Shown here: piece by piece, positions 8,127-17,024 of the stretch
Layout of the letters: every line of letters starts with the position of its first letter
How positions within the stretch are numbered: the stretch's first letter is position 1
Source: Lachnospiraceae bacterium
GTDB taxonomy: Bacteria > Bacillota > Clostridia > Lachnospirales > Lachnospiraceae
Direction of reading: 5' to 3'
NCBI GenBank assembly: GCA_902363675.1
Contig: CABJAV010000008.1
Location: forward strand, 1-64,000
DNA: 64,000 nucleotides
The notes under the pieces: model-generated
What the model saw: only the letters and a program-made list of their open reading frames with translations
Database searches by the model: none
What the model was told of the DNA's origin: nothing
Translations under genes and position numbers: made by a program

Positions 8127-9122
8127 TTATCGGTTTTCCAAATTCTTTGACCGCCGGTATTCCAGCGGAGAAAAGCCAAACTGCTTTTTGAACACGGCGG
8201 CAAATTTCCCTTGATTAGAGTAGCCGACCTGTTCGGATATTTCGGCAATCGGACGCTTTGTGTCCGAAAGAAGTCTTGCGGCTTCGTTCATACGGATTTC
8301 CCGCAGCCAAGTGGATATATTCTGTCCATATACGCCTCTAAAATAATTTTTCAGGCTGGTTTCACTGACCGAAAATCGTTCTGCAATCTGTCTTACAGGG
8401 ATGTGCTGGCGAAGGTCATCAGAAAGGATTTGTGCCGCCCTTTTTGCAATTTCAACCTGTGTTTCCGTGTAGAAGCCGCAAGTTTTCGGAGGCCGGATTT
8501 CCATGTTAAGAAGCCGGTGGAGAAGTTCAAGAGTATAGATTTGCAAATGGAAGGCAGATGGTCTTTCGGATAGCTGCCAGAGCTTTTGAAATATATTTTC
8601 CAGCTCGCTGTCCGCTTCGTTGATATATGTCTTATGGTTGCCACAATAACTTTTTTCCAGCGTAGGGAGGTCAAGTGAAAAAGATTTCAAAAGTTCACCG
8701 CAGGACTGTAAAAGAAGTGACAGGTCAAAATATATTTTTATCCCCTGATACTGCTTCGTAGGAAAGATATATTCTTTCTGTGCGGTCTGTTCACTGACAC
8801 AAAAATCATTTTCCTTCAGGTAAATGTAGGAGCCGTCATCCAGAAGCAATTCACTTCTGCCTGAAACGCAATAGTTAATCAGCAAAGGCTTTAGATTTGA
8901 ATTTTCATCCGACTCCGGCCATACGGGAGCATTTACAAAAATAAAAGCCAAAGTCAGCCCCGGAAAGAGCGTATGGAATGTCATGCGTCCCTTGCCATCT
9001 GCCCGATCCAAAAGCAATGTGCTGCTATTTGGACTGTTTTTCAAAGTCACATCAGAAACAGTATCGCTGTTTTCTAAAATGCTGTATATCATATCACGCA
9101 ACTGCTTCGCCCCTTTCATCAC
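8127..9122 (-). CDS. AraC family transcriptional regulator of the metal-transport cassette
   Basis: This 331-aa regulator is divergent from the ECF/ABC operon. The C-terminal 100 residues hold two HTH motifs of the AraC type (HIPVRQIAERFSVSETSLKNY and PIAEISEQVGYSNQGKFAAVF, then QFGFSPLEYRR). The N-terminal 200 residues are a ligand-sensing region with no named fold visible. AraC-type regulators next to exporter-fold ABC pairs are known from siderophore systems such as ybtA-ybtPQ, where the siderophore is the inducer. A similar job here is inferred from position. Confidence 0.88.
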   Translation of the reverse strand: MMKGAKQLRDMIYSILENSDTVSDVTLKNSPNSSTLLLDRADGKGRMTFHTLFPGLTLAFIFVNAPVWPESDENSNLKPLLINYCVSGRSELLLDDGSYIYLKENDFCVSEQTAQKEYIFPTKQYQGIKIYFDLSLLLQSCGELLKSFSLDLPTLEKSYCGNHKTYINEADSELENIFQKLWQLSERPSAFHLQIYTLELLHRLLNMEIRPPKTCGFYTETQVEIAKRAAQILSDDLRQHIPVRQIAERFSVSETSLKNYFRGVYGQNISTWLREIRMNEAARLLSDTKRPIAEISEQVGYSNQGKFAAVFKKQFGFSPLEYRRSKNLENR

Positions 9123-9266
9123 GCAAAATCGTTGATATTATTATACCCGCGAAAAAATTCACGGTCAATGGATATGCTGGCAAAACGAAAAAACTCCTTG
9201 CTATACGGGCCTAAAATACTGATATGTGCATAGAAACATAATTGAATATGTGCTACCATTAGAGTT

Positions 9267-9284
9267 GGTTAGCGAGCTCTAACC
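9267..9284 (+). promoter_or_regulatory. Palindromic candidate operator before the ECF operon
   Basis: GGTTAG (9267-9272) and CTAACC (9279-9284) are reverse complements around CGAGCT, 31 bases before the ATG of the S component. The half-site GGTTAG resembles the outer half of DtxR-type operators, but the spacing is wider than in the classical DtxR box. The last gene of the operon is a DtxR-like repressor, so autoregulation through this site is plausible. The AraC-like protein could also be the reader. The AGGAGG ribosome-binding site at 9302-9307 follows. Confidence 0.45.
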
Positions 9285-9314
9285 GAGAAAGCAATCATGT
9301 TAGGAGGTTTCGCA

Positions 9315-9896
9315 ATGAACAACAAATTGCAAGGAAAGGATCTCATCAACATCGGTATTTTCACGGCGATTTATTTTATCGTCATTTTCGCTGCGGCGTC
9401 CATCGGTTTTATCCCGATTTTCATTCCGCTTATCAGCGTGATCGTGCCGCTTGTCGGCGGTATTCCGATGATGTTGTTCTTCTCCAAAATTAAGAAATTC
9501 GGTATGCTTACCATCTGCGGAGTGCTGCTGGGTATCATTATGCTGCTGACCGGCATGGGCTGGTGGTGCATCCCTACCGGGCTGATCTTCGGGCTGATTT
9601 CCGATTTTATGATGAAAGCCTGTGACTACAAAAATGCCAAGCGCGAAGTGTTGATTCACGGCGTTTTTTCCATGTGGGTAATCGGCGCCTTTATTCCCAT
9701 CGTTGTGACGCGTGACGCTTACTACCAGAACCTGCTCCCCGGTTACGGTCAGGAATATGCCGATACGCTTATGGCTTATATGCCCGACTGGATTTTGCCG
9801 GTATTGCTTATCGCTGCTTTCGTCAGCGGTCTTGTCGGCGGTCTGATTGGACGGAAGATTTTCAAAAAGCATTTTGAGCGGGCAGGAATTGTATAA
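9315..9896 (+). CDS. MptD-family ECF transporter S component
   Basis: This 193-aa integral membrane protein has about five to six hydrophobic segments (residues 10-30, 30-60, 63-95, 110-130, 155-178) and a basic tail. It matches the MptD/Trep_Strep family of putative ECF substrate-binding subunits. The ATG at 9315 follows AGGAGG by seven bases; an upstream in-frame start would swallow that site. It overlaps the T component by one base. The substrate is unknown; the context with ABC half-transporters and a DtxR-like repressor points to a metal or metal-chelate. Confidence 0.85.
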   Translation: MNNKLQGKDLINIGIFTAIYFIVIFAAASIGFIPIFIPLISVIVPLVGGIPMMLFFSKIKKFGMLTICGVLLGIIMLLTGMGWWCIPTGLIFGLISDFMMKACDYKNAKREVLIHGVFSMWVIGAFIPIVVTRDAYYQNLLPGYGQEYADTLMAYMPDWILPVLLIAAFVSGLVGGLIGRKIFKKHFERAGIV

Positions 9897-10633
9897 TGAG
9901 CCGCGAACTTCTTGCAAGTCAAAAAAACAATAGCGGAATTTTATTAGATCCCCGGACAAAACTGGCGGTACTGATTACCATAGCTGTCTTTATTTTAGGC
10001 GGTTCGTATGAAGGTATCATGCAGTATTACATCATCGTGTTGGCGGCGATCCCGCTGTTACTTTTGTCAGCGGCCAGAAAATGGAAAGGCGCTGTTCTCT
10101 ATATCCTGATTTTTGGAGGCAGTCTGTGCCTGGAAATGTTCGGCCTGTCCCGACTGACCGGCGTAGCAAACTACATCGCAGTAGCCGTCGTTGGTATTCT
10201 TCTGCGGTTCACCCCCAGCGTGGTCATGGGATATTTCGTGGTAACTACAACCACGGTCAGCGAATTTGTTGCAGCGATGGAACGGCTCCACCTGCCGCAG
10301 CAGATCACCATTCCCATGTCTGTGATGTTTCGCTTCTTTCCCACGGTTGCGGAAGAATGGAGCGCTATTGGGGACGCCATGCGGATGCGTGGCGTCCGCT
10401 TTGGTGGTGGAAAAGTCGGTGCGATTTTAGAGTATCGGATTGTCCCCATGATGATCTGCTCCGTCAAAATCGGAGAGGAACTGTCCCAGGCAGCCCTTAC
10501 GCGGGGATTGGGAGGCCCGGTAAAACGAACGAATATCTGTAAGCTGGGTTTTCATGTGCAGGATGTTATTTTCCTGCTGATCTGTCTGGGAGCATTTGCA
10601 GCGCAAATCTATGTGCTTGCCGTAAGGGGGTGA
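9896..10633 (+). CDS. ECF transporter T component (EcfT/CbiQ family)
   Basis: This 245-aa membrane protein has hydrophobic segments at about 22-40, 42-62, 65-110 and 225-243. The two coupling motifs typical of EcfT are seen as AMRMRG (near residue 163) and ALTRGLGG (near 202). These helices contact the ATPase subunits. The gene starts at ATG 9896, sharing one base with the stop of the S component, and lies directly before the fused ATPase, so the three form one transporter. Confidence 0.9.
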   Translation: MSRELLASQKNNSGILLDPRTKLAVLITIAVFILGGSYEGIMQYYIIVLAAIPLLLLSAARKWKGAVLYILIFGGSLCLEMFGLSRLTGVANYIAVAVVGILLRFTPSVVMGYFVVTTTTVSEFVAAMERLHLPQQITIPMSVMFRFFPTVAEEWSAIGDAMRMRGVRFGGGKVGAILEYRIVPMMICSVKIGEELSQAALTRGLGGPVKRTNICKLGFHVQDVIFLLICLGAFAAQIYVLAVRG

Positions 10634-10638
10634 AGGAA

Positions 10639-12153
10639 ATGATTGAATGTCAAGATGTGTCCTTTTCTTATCCTGCCAGTACCCTTCCCGACAGTGAGAG
10701 GCAGGCCGGTGGCGCTTTGAAACATATTTCCTGCACTATTGAGGATGGTTCTTTTGTCCTGCTCTGCGGGACTTCCGGCTGTGGGAAAACAACCATGACC
10801 CGGTTGTTTAACGGCTTGATCCCCCATTATCATGAGGGGACTTATACCGGCTCCGTCTATCTGGATGGAAAGGATACCCGTGACCTGTCACTGTTTGATA
10901 TTTCTCTGAAAGTCGGTTCTGTATTTCAAAATCCGCGCTCTCAGTTTTTCAATGTGGACACGACCAGCGAACTGGCTTTCGGCCCAGAGAACCACGGCAT
11001 GGCGGAAGATGTTGTGCGTGACAGTGTAAAGCGTGTAGCTGCACAGCTAAAGTTGGAGCCGCTGCTTGATAGAAGTATTTTTTCTTTGTCCGGCGGTGAA
11101 AAGCAAAAAATCGCCTGCGGATCGGCTGCGGCGATTGACCCAGATGTTTATGTGCTTGATGAACCATCATCCAACCTTGACGCATACGCTATCGCTGATT
11201 TCCGGCAGCTTCTCTTTACTTTGAAATCGCAGGGAAAGACCATCATAATCTCTGAACACCGGTTGTATTATCTGTCCGGCCTCTTTGACCGTGTCCTGTA
11301 CCTGAAAGATGGAGAAATCGAAGGTGATTATACAGCAGAGGAATTTTGCGGCCTGTCGGCAAAACAACGCGATGATATGGGATTGCGCCCTCTTGATCTT
11401 GCGGGGCTTTCAGGAATTGAAGGCCCGCCACAGAGAATGAACGAGGCGGTTTGGACGATAAAGAATGTGTCCTTCGCCTATAAGCATGAGCCGGAAACCT
11501 TGCATATAACGGAAACCTCTTTCCCATCCGGCAGCGCCACGGCCATCATCGGACATAATGGTGCGGGAAAATCCACCTTTGCCCGGTGCCTCTGCGGGTT
11601 GGAAAAGCACTTCAAGGGAACAGTGCAGGATCAGAGCAAGACTTATTCCAGAAAAGAACGATTGAAACTCTGCTATATGGTCATGCAGGATGTGAACCAC
11701 CAACTCTTTACCGAAAGTGTTCTGGATGAAATTCTGCTCAGTATGGGAACTGAGGATAAGCAGAGGGCAAGAGAAATCTTGCAGGAGATGGACCTGCTGC
11801 CTTATGAGGACTGCCACCCGATGGGACTGTCCGGCGGCCAAAAGCAGCGCGTGGCGGTTGCCTCTGCGATTGCTTCGGAGCGCCCTTTGATTTTATTCGA
11901 TGAACCGACCAGCGGCCTTGACCTGTTTCACATGAGGCAGGTCGCTAATGTTGTCAATCAGGTGGCAAATGCCGGAAGAACCGCGCTTGTGGTAACGCAT
12001 GACCCGGAATTTATTCTACGCTGTTGCAATTATGTCCTTCACTTAGAAAATGGGCAAATTCAGGAAAGTTATTCCATAGAGGACAGCGATGGCCGAAAAC
12101 GCCTGCTAAAGTTTTTCCTGAGTGATATGAAGAAGGAGGTGTCCACAGAATGA
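10639..12153 (+). CDS. Fused double ATPase of the ECF transporter (EcfA-like)
   Basis: This 504-aa protein has two complete ABC ATPase domains in tandem, replacing separate EcfA1 and EcfA2. Domain 1 (about 1-240) has Walker A GTSGCGKTT, signature LSGGEKQKIAC and Walker B VYVLDEPSS. Domain 2 (about 275-500) has GHNGAGKST, LSGGQKQRVAV and LILFDEPTSGLD. The ATG at 10639 is preferred because AAGGGGG lies eight bases upstream; the GTG at 10630 is inside that signal. It overlaps the next gene by four bases. Confidence 0.9.
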   Translation: MIECQDVSFSYPASTLPDSERQAGGALKHISCTIEDGSFVLLCGTSGCGKTTMTRLFNGLIPHYHEGTYTGSVYLDGKDTRDLSLFDISLKVGSVFQNPRSQFFNVDTTSELAFGPENHGMAEDVVRDSVKRVAAQLKLEPLLDRSIFSLSGGEKQKIACGSAAAIDPDVYVLDEPSSNLDAYAIADFRQLLFTLKSQGKTIIISEHRLYYLSGLFDRVLYLKDGEIEGDYTAEEFCGLSAKQRDDMGLRPLDLAGLSGIEGPPQRMNEAVWTIKNVSFAYKHEPETLHITETSFPSGSATAIIGHNGAGKSTFARCLCGLEKHFKGTVQDQSKTYSRKERLKLCYMVMQDVNHQLFTESVLDEILLSMGTEDKQRAREILQEMDLLPYEDCHPMGLSGGQKQRVAVASAIASERPLILFDEPTSGLDLFHMRQVANVVNQVANAGRTALVVTHDPEFILRCCNYVLHLENGQIQESYSIEDSDGRKRLLKFFLSDMKKEVSTE

Positions 12154-13895
12154 AGGAGGAAAAGAAAGAGTCGCCCATAGGCGTCTTATGGGGATGGAGC
12201 AAGCCCTATCATGGAAAATTCATCGGCAGTGTTATCCTTGCGGTATTAGGCGTGGCCTGCCAGATGGTGCCCTATTTCTGCGTGGCGCATATTGTCACAA
12301 TGATGTTGTCTGGGGAACAGAATTTTTCCCGCTATGTGACCGCTGGTATTATTGCACTGTGCGGCTACTTTGGGAAGGTGCTGTTTTCCTGTCTTTCTAC
12401 AACGATTTCCCACACAGCGACCTATTACACGCTGCGTGATCTGCGGGAGAATATCACCGCAAAGCTGGCTCGCGTCCCGATGGGGACGATTTTAGATACT
12501 CCGTCCGGCCAGTACAAAACAACGATTGTTGACCGGGTGGAGGGAATGGAGCCGACCTTTGCACACCTGATCCCGGAAATGACCGCAAATGTGCTGGTTC
12601 CCATTGTGATCGCCGTGTACCTGTTCCTTTTGGACTGGCGTATGGCGCTTTTGTCCCTTGTCACTCTCGTGGTGGGCCTTGTGGTTATGTCCGCCGGTAT
12701 GAAAAACTATCCCGTCAAGTGGGAGGGTGCTGTCAAGGCAGGCAAGCAGATGACAGACGCCATCGTGGAATATATCGGAGGCATTGAGGTGGTAAAGGCG
12801 TTCAGCCAATCCGCCGGTTCCTACAAAAAATATTCTGACGCGGTGAATTATAACGCCAACTACTATGTGGACTGGATGCGGGAAAACCAGAAAACCATGA
12901 GCGCCTACAACGCCATCCTGCCCTCAGTGCTGATTTGCGTGCTGCCCTGCGGTTTTGCATTCTGGCTCTCCGGCAGTCTGGAGCTTTCCACCTTCCTGTC
13001 CATTGTGATTTTCTCGCTGGGGCTGATTGGGCCGATTATTGCGGCCTTTACCTTTACGGACGATTTGGCTGTACTGGGGACAAATGTGGAAGAAATCAGC
13101 CAGCTTCTGAACGCCGAAGAACTGAACCATAAAGAAACGCCGATCAAGCTGGAAAATACCGGCATTTCTCTTAGGTCTGTGTCGTTTTCTTATGACGGGA
13201 CAACAGAGGTCTTGCATGATGTGAACCTTGCCATCCGCCCCGGAACCATGACCGCCCTTGTAGGGCCGTCCGGCTCCGGTAAGTCTACGGTGGCGAAGCT
13301 GATTGCCGGGTATTGGGATGTTACATCCGGCAGCATTACCCTCGGCGGCCATGAGCTGAAGGATATACCGCTGTCTGAAATTGCAGACCAGATTTCCTAT
13401 GTATCTCAGGACAACTACCTGTTTAACCGCAGTATCCGGGAGAATATCCGCATGGGAAGACCCAGTGCCACGGACGCAGAGGTGGAGCAGGCAGCCAAAC
13501 AAAGCGGCTGCGACGCCTTTATCCGCAAGCTGGATAATGGCTATGATACGGTTGTCGGCAGCGCCGGTTCCCATCTTTCCGGCGGTGAACGCCAGCGGAT
13601 TGCCATCGCCCGCGCCATGCTGAAAAATGCGCCGGTTGTCATTTTGGACGAGGCAACTGCCTATATCGACCCAGAGAATGAGGCGCTGGTGCAGAAAGCC
13701 ATTTCCACTTTAACTGTCGGCAAGACCCTGATTGTGATCGCACACCGGCTGTCTACCATTGTTGGCGCAGATAACATCGTTGTGGTGAAGAATGGAACCA
13801 TCCACGCACAGGGTACGCATGAGAAGCTGCTGGAAACCTGCCCCCTCTACCGGGATATGTGGCAGGCGCACATCGGCGCGAAAGACCAGATGTAA
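12150..13895 (+). CDS. ABC half-transporter 1 (membrane plus ATPase, IrtA/YbtP-like)
   Basis: This 581-aa protein has the exporter fold: six membrane helices in residues 20-300, then an ATPase domain with Walker A GPSGSGKST (near 374), signature HLSGGERQRIAIARAML and Walker B VVILDEATA. It most likely forms a heterodimer with the next gene product. Exporter-fold pairs such as IrtAB and YbtPQ import metal-siderophores, and the ECF neighbours and DtxR-like repressor suggest the same here. Export of a compound cannot be excluded from sequence alone. Confidence 0.88.
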   Translation: MKEEKKESPIGVLWGWSKPYHGKFIGSVILAVLGVACQMVPYFCVAHIVTMMLSGEQNFSRYVTAGIIALCGYFGKVLFSCLSTTISHTATYYTLRDLRENITAKLARVPMGTILDTPSGQYKTTIVDRVEGMEPTFAHLIPEMTANVLVPIVIAVYLFLLDWRMALLSLVTLVVGLVVMSAGMKNYPVKWEGAVKAGKQMTDAIVEYIGGIEVVKAFSQSAGSYKKYSDAVNYNANYYVDWMRENQKTMSAYNAILPSVLICVLPCGFAFWLSGSLELSTFLSIVIFSLGLIGPIIAAFTFTDDLAVLGTNVEEISQLLNAEELNHKETPIKLENTGISLRSVSFSYDGTTEVLHDVNLAIRPGTMTALVGPSGSGKSTVAKLIAGYWDVTSGSITLGGHELKDIPLSEIADQISYVSQDNYLFNRSIRENIRMGRPSATDAEVEQAAKQSGCDAFIRKLDNGYDTVVGSAGSHLSGGERQRIAIARAMLKNAPVVILDEATAYIDPENEALVQKAISTLTVGKTLIVIAHRLSTIVGADNIVVVKNGTIHAQGTHEKLLETCPLYRDMWQAHIGAKDQM

Positions 13896-13909
13896 GGGGG
13901 TGTTGTCAG

Positions 13910-15646
13910 ATGTATGGAACATTGAAAAAAATCTTTGCTTTTGCAGGCAGCAAAAAGGGGCTTCTAAAAAAATCCCTGTTATTCTCATTCCTGTCCGGGC
14001 TGTTTTCAGCCATGCAGTTTGCCGCCCTCTTTGTAGTGATCGGCGCGCTGGTATCTGACAACCGGGACGGAAAGTTTATCTGGCTTTCGCTGGGAATTAT
14101 GGCCGTTTCCCTCATTGGGCGTATCATCACGACCTATTTTTCCACGATGGAGCAGACGGAAACCGGCTATTGCATGGTGGCGGAAAAGCGTATCCACATC
14201 GGAGATCGGCTGCGCTACATCCCGATGGGCTACTTCAACAAGAATAGTATCGGGAATATTACCGCCATTGTCACAACAACTTTGGGTGATGTAGAGAACT
14301 CAGCAGCCCGTGTCCTGGTGTCAGTGCTGGGCGGTTTTTTCAACTCGGTTGCCCTCGTCATCGTCCTGTTGGTATTTGACTGGCGGATCGGTCTTGTGGC
14401 CGCTGCCGGTGTCCTGATTTACCTTGCGGTGGCGGAACTGGCGCTTCGCAAATCTGCCGCGCTCAGCGGGGTACGCCAGCACACACAGGAGTCCCTTGTG
14501 GAGTCTGTGTTGGAGTACATTCAGGGGATGGGGATTGTCAAAGCATTTGGACTGGAACGGGACAGCACGCAGTCTATCGGCAGTGCAATTAAGGCGAGCT
14601 GCCGGGATAACCTGAAACTGACAAAGGCCAGCGTTCCCTATGACGCTATCAAACAGGCTGTTGTCCGAGTGTTCAGCGTACTGTTGCTTTTGACCTCGGT
14701 CTGGTTCTGGCTGGACGGCTCCCTGCCGCTGGCCTACGGTCTGATTTTGGTGATTGCTTCTTTCATGGTGTTCAACGATTTGGAGAACGCCGGGAATATG
14801 GCCTCTTTGCTGCAAATGCTGGCGGCCTCGATGGATACGGCAAACTCCATTGATGACACGCCGGTAATGGACGAGAAAGGCGCTGATATTACGCCGAAGT
14901 CCAGCGAAATCGTGTTTAACAAGGTGGATTTTTCCTACGCAGACCGCAAGATATTAGATCAGGTCAGCTTTACCATTCCCGAAAAAACGACTACGGCCAT
15001 TGTCGGCCCTTCCGGGGCAGGAAAGACAACGATGTGCAACCTGATTGCCCGTTTTTGGGATGTGAATGCCGGGAAGATTACCATAGGCGGTACGGATGTA
15101 CGAGATTTCAAGCTGGACAGCCTGATGAAGAATATCTCGATGGTGTTCCAGAGCGTGTACCTATTTGCAGATACGATTGAGAACAATATCAAGTTTGGCT
15201 GCCCGGATGCTACCCATGAACAAGTGGTTGAAGCGGCGAAAAAGGCTTGCTGTCATGACTTTATTTCTGCCTTGCCGGATGGCTATGACACCGTGATTGG
15301 CGAGGGAGGCGGTACTTTGTCCGGCGGCGAGAAACAGCGGATTTCCATCGCCCGCGCCATGCTGAAGGACGCACCTATCATCATTTTGGACGAGGCAACA
15401 AGCAGCGTTGACCCGGAGAATGAGGATGAATTGCAGCGGGCTATCGAGGCATTGACCCATGACAAGACCATCATCATGATTGCCCACCGTCTGAAAACCG
15501 TCCGCAACGCCGATCAGATCCTTGTACTGGACAACGCTCATATTGTCCAGCGCGGCACTCATGCGGAGCTGATCCAGCAAAAGGGCCTGTATGCCGATTT
15601 TGTATCGGCCAGACAGGAGGCCATCGGCTGGAAGCTGGCTCAGTAA
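13910..15646 (+). CDS. ABC half-transporter 2 (membrane plus ATPase, IrtB/YbtQ-like)
   Basis: This 578-aa partner of the preceding protein has the same layout: membrane domain at about 10-300, Walker A GPSGAGKTT, signature LSGGEKQRISIARAML and Walker B IIILDEATSSVDPENE, with SVD against AYID in the partner. The ATG at 13910 follows AAGGGGGTG; a longer in-frame start at 13859 would overlap the end of the first transporter gene and lacks a good ribosome-binding site. It lies 14 bases after the first half-transporter and 11 before the repressor gene. Confidence 0.88.
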   Translation: MYGTLKKIFAFAGSKKGLLKKSLLFSFLSGLFSAMQFAALFVVIGALVSDNRDGKFIWLSLGIMAVSLIGRIITTYFSTMEQTETGYCMVAEKRIHIGDRLRYIPMGYFNKNSIGNITAIVTTTLGDVENSAARVLVSVLGGFFNSVALVIVLLVFDWRIGLVAAAGVLIYLAVAELALRKSAALSGVRQHTQESLVESVLEYIQGMGIVKAFGLERDSTQSIGSAIKASCRDNLKLTKASVPYDAIKQAVVRVFSVLLLLTSVWFWLDGSLPLAYGLILVIASFMVFNDLENAGNMASLLQMLAASMDTANSIDDTPVMDEKGADITPKSSEIVFNKVDFSYADRKILDQVSFTIPEKTTTAIVGPSGAGKTTMCNLIARFWDVNAGKITIGGTDVRDFKLDSLMKNISMVFQSVYLFADTIENNIKFGCPDATHEQVVEAAKKACCHDFISALPDGYDTVIGEGGGTLSGGEKQRISIARAMLKDAPIIILDEATSSVDPENEDELQRAIEALTHDKTIIMIAHRLKTVRNADQILVLDNAHIVQRGTHAELIQQKGLYADFVSARQEAIGWKLAQ

Positions 15647-15657
15647 AGGAGGTTCAG

Positions 15658-16029
15658 ATGAAACTTCATGCGTCCGGGGAGGACTATCTGGAAACCATTC
15701 TTGTTCTTCAAAAGAAACTCGGTATGGTACGCTCCGTAGATGTAGCCCGGCACATGGAGGTGTCAAAGCCCAGCGTGTGCCATGCAGTGGCTACCTTGCG
15801 GAACGGCGGCTTTCTTATGATGGACGAAGATCACTTTCTCCATCTGACCGATGTGGGCCGCGAGGTGGCCAAAAAAATCTACGAGCGTCACTGCTTCTTT
15901 ACCGAGCAGCTTATCGCCGCAGGCGTTGACCCCAAAACTGCGGAGGCCGATGCCTGTCGTATTGAACACATCATCAGCGATGAGAGTTTTGACCGGCTGA
16001 AAGAGGCAGCCGAACAAGAGCAAGACTAA
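15658..16029 (+). CDS. DtxR/MntR-family metal-dependent repressor
   Basis: This 123-aa protein has a winged HTH (about 20-60, SVDVARHMEVSKPSVCHAVATL) and a metal-binding dimerisation domain. There is no C-terminal SH3-like domain, so its length is like MntR. Expected metal ligands by alignment from memory are D9, E12, H78, C100, E103 and H104. D9 is MntR-like, while C100 in DACRIEH is as in DtxR. It closes the transport operon after AAAGGAGG and probably represses it when metal is plentiful. Which metal it senses is not certain. Confidence 0.87.
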   Translation: MKLHASGEDYLETILVLQKKLGMVRSVDVARHMEVSKPSVCHAVATLRNGGFLMMDEDHFLHLTDVGREVAKKIYERHCFFTEQLIAAGVDPKTAEADACRIEHIISDESFDRLKEAAEQEQD

Positions 16030-16507
16030 AACCGAATAATCCAAGCGATCCTGCCCCGCAAGACGGGGAAAGAAAAAAACCGTTGCAGGGCAGGCAGCTT
16101 TGTGCGCCCAAAATGGATTTTCCGGGTACTGCGGCGGTTTTGAGTAACATCAAGGCCGCCGTTCCTTATGCCCTCGACAAAGGAGTGACGACTACACGCT
16201 GACACGGCGGCTTTAGGAGGGAACCGCCATGAAGCACATTGACCGCCGACAAATTCAGACGATATTTCACTACCGTCAAAAAAAGCCCAGTCAACGAACA
16301 GGCCCCGTCTGGTAGCCGGTGCGAAAATTGTCATTCTGTAAGTGAATATTGGAGTTTTTGCGCTCGAATAGCTTTTTGCTGTCCGGGCGCTTTTTTGTCC
16401 CTATGGAGCCGGAACATCGGGTCAGCATGGCCCGAACTTTATCCCCGGAGCCGCGCCCCGCCGCCTCATTCAGATTTACCCAAAAAATCTGAATGGAGGA
16501 AAGGCAG
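16030..16507 (+). other. Gap of 478 bases with a 28-codon ORF
   Basis: Most of this stretch shows no gene. A 28-codon ORF at 16229-16315 (MKHIDRRQIQTIFHYRQKKP..., TAG) has an AGGAGGG site before its ATG and could be a real small peptide; this is not provable here. A hairpin CCCCG/CGGGG lies at 16054-16068. An ORF at 16239-16661 in another frame overlaps the next gene and is ignored. The gap separates the cargo from the mobilisation genes. Confidence 0.4.
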
Positions 16508-16921
16508 ATGGAAGTTACCATCAATTATAACGGACAAGCTGTGGCCGTGGAGGTTACGCTGGAAGTCTATGAATTTCTTGACCGGGCCGATCACAAAACG
16601 GAGAACCTGTTTCATGAACAGCGGAGGCATTGGGATGGCCGGGAGTTTGACGAGTACATAGCTTTTACCGAGGGCGTGGGCGTTTACAGCGAAACGCCGG
16701 AGGAATACCTTTGCCGCATGGAAACGCTGCATGAGCTGATGGCTGTTCTGGACACCTGTACCGAGGCCCAGCGCCGCCGGTTCCTGCTCTATGCGCTTGA
16801 CGGGCTGAGCCTTGCAGAGATCGGTGTGCTGTGCGGCTGCTCCAAAGTGGCTGTTTATCAAAGTGTGGAGGCGGTCAGAAAAAAATTTATAAATTTCTTT
16901 GAGAACAGGCTTAACGAATGA
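16508..16921 (+). CDS. Sigma-70 region 4-like HTH protein 1
   Basis: This 137-aa protein has a C-terminal HTH like sigma-70 region 4 (about 80-130: LDTCTEAQRRRFLLYALDGLSLAEIGVLCGCSK..., in segments). No region 2 is visible, so it is more likely a small regulator than a full sigma factor. The ATG at 16508 follows GGAGGAAAG. It is the first of three sigma-like HTH genes in a row in IME-1. Confidence 0.75.
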   Translation: MEVTINYNGQAVAVEVTLEVYEFLDRADHKTENLFHEQRRHWDGREFDEYIAFTEGVGVYSETPEEYLCRMETLHELMAVLDTCTEAQRRRFLLYALDGLSLAEIGVLCGCSKVAVYQSVEAVRKKFINFFENRLNE

Positions 16922-16973
16922 CCTGTTTTCTGGCTACCAAGTGAAAGGGATCATTTCCCTTATCTCAGCGAGG

Positions 16974-16999
16974 GGCGGACAGCGGACGAGCTGTCCGCC
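16974..16999 (+). terminator. Strong hairpin without a clean T-run
   Basis: GGCGGACAGC (16974-16983) pairs exactly with GCTGTCCGCC (16990-16999). TCTCCAATTTT follows, so termination may be weak. It lies between two sigma-like HTH genes and may reduce read-through. Confidence 0.5.
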
Positions 17000-17024
17000 T
17001 CTCCAATTTTCAGGAGGTAAGCCT

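Noticed and set aside
9300..9959. Long minus-strand ORF opposite the MptD gene
   Set aside because: Antisense shadow of a clear membrane protein gene; H/N/Q-rich translation without domain.
16239..16661. 140-codon ORF overlapping the first sigma-like gene
   Set aside because: Out of frame with the recognisable HTH protein and without family features.
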